Source: CAZTNW01 sp964614945
GTDB taxonomy: Bacteria > Caldisericota > JANLFM01
DNA length: 64,000 nt
Reading direction: 5' to 3'
Assembly: GCA_964614945.1 (NCBI GenBank)
Contig: CAZTNW010000003.1
Coordinates: 1-64,000, forward strand
Made by a program: the position numbers and the translations under genes
Part shown: positions 61,031 to 64,000 of the stretch, piece by piece
Layout: every line of letters begins with the position of its first letter
How positions within the stretch are numbered: position 1 is the first letter of the stretch
Notes under the pieces: generated by a model
Database searches by the model: none
What the model was told of the DNA's origin: nothing
What the model saw: the letters and a program-made list of their open reading frames with translations, nothing else

Positions 61031-62064
61031 GCGAGATCCCCCGCCAACCTTTCTCCGTCGAGGAGAGCGTCATTTACCTCCTGGACCAGCGAGAACTGCC
61101 GCGGAGCGAAAAACTGGTTCCCTGCAGGAATGCCCGCCAAGTTTATTCCGCGATCAGGCGGATGGTGGTGAGGGGGGCCCCGGTGATAGGGACCGTCGCC
61201 GCTTACGGCTTGGCTTTAGAGGCGAGGTGGCTTATGGGGAAGGGAAAGCTCGCGGGGGAGAGGTTGGAACGGGCGGCACAACTCCTTAAATCTGCCCGGC
61301 CCACTGCCATCAACCTCTCTTGGGCTGTGGAGCGATCCCTTCGCTCGATTGAAGGACAAGGAAGAGAGAAGTGGGTCTCTCTCCTTGAGGAAGAGGCGCA
61401 GAACCAGGAGAGAGAAAATATCGAATGGACCCGTAGCATCTCTCAAGTGGGGGCAGCACTCATCCCAGAAGGAGGGCGTGTTCTGACAATTTGCAATACG
61501 GGCCCTTTAGCTACGGGTGGGTTCGGGACGGCCTTGGGGGCAATCCTGCAAGCCTATCAGTCGGGTAAGGAACTCGAGGTCTTCGTCTTAGAGACCAGAC
61601 CATACCTGCAGGGAGCGAGGCTCACGACCTGGGAGCTGAAACAGGCCCATGTCCCTATTATATTGATCACGGACGGAATGGCGGCCTGGACTTTGAAAAG
61701 CAAAAGGATCGACTTGGTCCTTACTGGAGCGGACAGGATCGCAGGGAATGGAGATACGGCCAACAAAATCGGCACCTATGGATTGGCGCTTCTGGCCAGA
61801 GATCATTCCGTTCCCTTCTACGTGGTCGCCCCCCTTTCCTCCTTTGACTCGAGTCTAAGGAAGGGGGAGGAGATCCCGATCGAGGAAAGGCCTCCGCGCG
61901 AGGTCCTCTTCTGCGGGCGGCGTGCCATCACTCCTCAAGGTGTCAGAGCTTTCAATCCTGCCTTCGACATTACCCCCTCTTCCTTAATCACAGCGATTGT
62001 CACGGAAAAAGGAATACTTCGCTCTCCCTATAGGGAGAGCATCGCCAGGGCCCTGGGCGTTTGA
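61027..62064 (+). CDS. mtnA: Methylthioribose-1-phosphate isomerase
   Basis: 345 residues, eIF2B-like fold. RGAPVIGTVAAYGLAL, RPTAINLSWAVERS, catalytic Cys in TICNTGPLATGGFGTALG and Asp in LTGADRIAGNGDTANKIGTY. It converts MTR-1-P to methylthioribulose-1-P, the entry to methionine salvage or a shunt. No later salvage gene (mtnB, C, D) follows in this window. Confidence 0.95.
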   Translation: MSEIPRQPFSVEESVIYLLDQRELPRSEKLVPCRNARQVYSAIRRMVVRGAPVIGTVAAYGLALEARWLMGKGKLAGERLERAAQLLKSARPTAINLSWAVERSLRSIEGQGREKWVSLLEEEAQNQERENIEWTRSISQVGAALIPEGGRVLTICNTGPLATGGFGTALGAILQAYQSGKELEVFVLETRPYLQGARLTTWELKQAHVPIILITDGMAAWTLKSKRIDLVLTGADRIAGNGDTANKIGTYGLALLARDHSVPFYVVAPLSSFDSSLRKGEEIPIEERPPREVLFCGRRAITPQGVRAFNPAFDITPSSLITAIVTEKGILRSPYRESIARALGV

Positions 62065-62090
62065 CGAGAGGACCTTGCATTTGTTATAAA
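62061..62090 (+). promoter_or_regulatory. tRNA-Ile promoter
   Basis: TTGACG (62061-62066, overlapping the mtnA stop codon), 18-bp spacer, TATAAA (62085-62090). Transcription is expected to begin about 3 nt before the tRNA. Confidence 0.7.
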
Positions 62091-62099
62091 TTTTCCAGT

Positions 62100-62176
<77 letters not shown>

Positions 62177-62450
62177 TACGCAGCTCCCGAACCGCTAGCT
62201 TTTGGGGCGATGAGGTGGAAATTGCGTTGAGGTTCTACCGGAACAATCTTATCATCTTTCACGTTAATTCGCTTGAATACTTCGCAGAGCAGCCGCTCCT
62301 CGTCAAGGTTGCCATTTTTAAAGTGGTCAGTAACATCGGTTGCCAGTCCCAGCGCAATATCAAAATCAGCTTTCACCAGATGTCGGCGCTGCTTAATAGC
62401 ATCGACAGTAACATTGAGCCTGGCTCTCTCGGATTCGATGCGGGACCACT
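62177..62450 (-). pseudogene. C-terminal fragment of a probable site-specific recombinase
   Basis: About 85 codons open from an upstream stop: IESERARLNVTVDAIKQRRH, then NGNLDEERLLCEVFKRINVK and VEPQRNFHLIAPKASG. The pattern of a basic helix, then LLCEVFKRINV and a short beta ending, resembles the C-termini of large serine recombinases. There is no native stop: the frame runs on antisense through tRNA-Ile. It abuts the tRNA 3' end, the classic integration point, so it is read as the remnant of an integrated element. Confidence 0.45.
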
Positions 62451-62511
62451 AACCCCGTGATCCTATTTCTGGTCTTGTTCGTTTTAAATAGCTTATCTCA
62501 TTCGCCTTTAG

Positions 62512-62640
62512 GCCGAGGGTGGAAACTTCGGGGAAATCATCCGGAGATCCATTACTGCCAGCGCGGAAACCTTAGAGCATATCAAGACCAATGAAGAACT
62601 TATCCACCACCTGAAGCATATTTTTTATATGGGCTGGTAA
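62512..62640 (+). pseudogene. C-terminal coding remnant, unidentified
   Basis: Forty-two codons bounded by stops encode GEIIRRSITASAETLEHIKT and NEELIHHLKHIFYMGW. Protein-like, but with no start codon or ribosome site; probably the tail of a gene broken by rearrangement. Confidence 0.35.
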
Positions 62641-62727
62641 AGAAGGACAAGAAGACCGTTTAGTTTTATCGCTTGTCTATCGTACTAATGAGATTTTTTC
62701 TTAACACCAAAGGGGACGGTACCTAGA

Positions 62728-62747
62728 ACTCTTCCTCGAGGAAGAGT
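62728..62747. repeat. 20-bp perfect palindrome in a REP-like context
   Basis: ACTCTTCCTCGAGGAAGAGT is a perfect palindrome, preceded by AAAGGGGACGGTACC. The GGGGAC beginning recurs near other hairpins in the window (28260, 37158), as in REP-type palindromes mobilised by Y1 transposases. No transposase is present. Confidence 0.5.
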
Positions 62748-62761
62748 CGTTTCAATAACCC

Positions 62762-62941
62762 GTGGTCTTAGTTCCTGGGATATCTACTCAACTTTCCATT
62801 ATCATTGCTGCATTGAACTTGGCGTTTTCGCTATTATTCCTAATTGAAGGGTTTAGCGACTATGAGGGCTTGTTACAGCGTGCGTTTTATCTATTGACAC
62901 TTATCTGGATAGGCGCGGTGTCTATAAAGTTACTACCCTAA
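62762..62941 (+). pseudogene. Membrane-protein fragment (two helices)
   Basis: Sixty codons encode two hydrophobic helices (STQLSIIIAALNLAFSLLFL and LLTLIWIGAVSIKLLP) joined by EGFSDYEGLLQRAF, then stop. The ending resembles DUF998-type membrane proteins. A GTG begins the frame but there is no ribosome site; most likely a 3' remnant. Confidence 0.35.
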
Positions 62942-63041
62942 CTACCCAGTAGTGTTTTTATAATATAGACTGAACGCTAACTCAAACGTTTGGTTCTGGT
63001 ATTGTATTACCAATTCGATTTAGCTAAATCGCTGCACAAGT

Positions 63042-63200
63042 TTATATACAATCAACACCAAAGGCTAGAGCTTTAACCACCGGTATGCGCTCATCCGCTC
63101 CATGCATAAATTGCCGCCGGGGAGCTCAAACCCTTCAGCCCACAAGAATGCCGATACTAACATGGCTACGCCACCTTTGTCATCCAGTGCGCCGCGCCTC
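63042..63200 (-). pseudogene. M20-family metallopeptidase remnants
   Basis: Two pieces in different frames: RGALDDKGGVAMLVSAFLWA, the M20 metal-site segment, and MHGADERIPVVKALAFGVD followed by a stop, the M20 C-terminal segment. In a real enzyme these are over 200 residues apart, so the middle is deleted and the junction frameshifted. Confidence 0.55.
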
Positions 63201-63373
63201 CAGAGAAAGCAATAATAGTAGTTTCAATAGAGAAGATGATTTATAATATTGGTCAAACATACCTGTTTCCCACTCGCAAGAATAGTGAAATCATCATATT
63301 TCCGACTTCTTAGCTTTGCGAGGTCAATTCAGGAAGTTGGATGGTAATGCATTACTATGAAATCCAGGAGGTC

Positions 63374-64000
63374 ATGATGAGAAAAAATTGGTGCATTCTG
63401 GTAGTTACTGTTCTAGCGATAGCATCTCTAATCGCTGCCACTATTCCAGCCTGCGCACCAAGACAAAACTCGGAAATGAAGGGTGGAGACATTGAGCAAT
63501 TCAAGTCTCTACTCGAAGAATCCGGTTTTACTATCCAGCAGGGCGCCTATGGCTACCAGGACGCCATCGCGCTCTGTAGTGCCGGTTTTCTCGAGAGCTG
63601 CCTGGGAGCGAATGTAGATGCACCATATCTAGCTTATAAACTGCCACCGGCACCAGGTCAAAAAGCATCTGATATGAAAATTGACCCAGACGACGGCTTA
63701 GCTTTTGCTTACCATCTACGGCCTGATGAAGCTATCGTCCAAATCGGCCGCACACCTCCAGAGGCTGGATTTTTCAGTTATCAAAGCTATCTAACGATGA
63801 GATATGACCCTGACAGTGAGCGGCATCTGGCACTTTTCAATAGCATCGGCGATACCATAAATAATCTGACCATAAATACCCAGAGCGCGACAACCGACAA
63901 ATTCAACCAGCCGGTAATCATCATATCTACCGCCGATAAGGAAATAGATAGATTAGTGCGCACGGCAGCGCAGAATGCCGGCTATTCTCCAAATATGATA
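63374..64000 (+). CDS. Unidentified lipoprotein (3' end outside window)
   Basis: An open frame of 209 codons runs to the window edge. A signal peptide (ILVVTVLAIASLIAATIPAC) ends in a lipobox-like IPAC, so the mature protein is probably lipid-anchored. The body (GFTIQQGAYGYQDAIALCSA; PPEAGFFSYQSYLTMRYDPD; TINNLTINTQ) matches no family I can name with certainty. AGGAGG lies just before tandem ATGs. A/T-rich composition and surrounding gene debris suggest acquisition by transfer. Confidence 0.7.
   Translation, partial: MMRKNWCILVVTVLAIASLIAATIPACAPRQNSEMKGGDIEQFKSLLEESGFTIQQGAYGYQDAIALCSAGFLESCLGANVDAPYLAYKLPPAPGQKASDMKIDPDDGLAFAYHLRPDEAIVQIGRTPPEAGFFSYQSYLTMRYDPDSERHLALFNSIGDTINNLTINTQSATTDKFNQPVIIISTADKEIDRLVRTAAQNAGYSPNMI

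Overview
The window is one bacterial contig from a probable deep-branching, thermophilic, Gram-positive-type (Bacillota-like) organism. The clues are a 16S leader with a Firmicutes-style spacer box, a perfect CIRCE (HrcA) operator, a Gram-positive-type LexA box, an 11-bp-phased PhoP box, MutS2, and S-layer-homology domains fused to a solute-binding protein. A branched-chain polyamine synthase (BpsA) together with a thermospermine-synthase-like enzyme points to life at high temperature. All eight tRNAs encode CCA. The taxonomic placement is inference: no database search was possible.

Positions 1-25 kb are almost entirely minus-strand core genes. Read in the direction of transcription: tRNA-Leu, tig, clpP, clpX, a CIRCE operator, lon, a small membrane protein, thrS, a leader with an intrinsic terminator, infC (start codon ATC)-rpmI-rplT-pheS-pheT-mutS2-tyrS, then a tightly overlapped five-gene MoxR/DUF58/von Willebrand-A operon, and finally the 5' end of a 16S rRNA gene behind a perfect consensus promoter.

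Positions 25-41 kb are an accessory region. It holds a small orphan protein with its own promoter and terminator, a YcaQ-like winged-helix protein whose 3' end lies antisense to tRNA-Lys, a secreted HExxH protein, two frameshifted Dpp-type permease genes, an epimerase-SDR fusion behind a TetR-type operator, a TPM-domain/coiled-coil protein with PspA, two small proteins, tRNA-Arg(CCT), an MFS exporter and a K+/H+ antiporter.

Positions 41-53 kb hold tRNA-Arg(TCG), the complete phosphate regulon phoP-phoR-pstSCAB-phoU (minus strand) with a PhoP box inside the end of phoR, tRNA-Glu followed at once by a PP2C phosphatase, and an SLH-anchored peptide-binding protein with two permeases but no ATPases.

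Positions 53-62 kb hold a LexA-boxed radical-SAM DNA-repair gene, bpsA, acpS, the NAD(P)HX repair enzyme, and a coupled speD-speE-MTA deaminase-MTI phosphorylase-mtnA operon. The operon makes polyamines and disposes of the methylthioadenosine by-product through methylthioinosine. From tRNA-Ile (62.1 kb) to the end there is AT-rich gene debris (recombinase, M20 peptidase and membrane-protein fragments) and the start of an unidentified lipoprotein gene.
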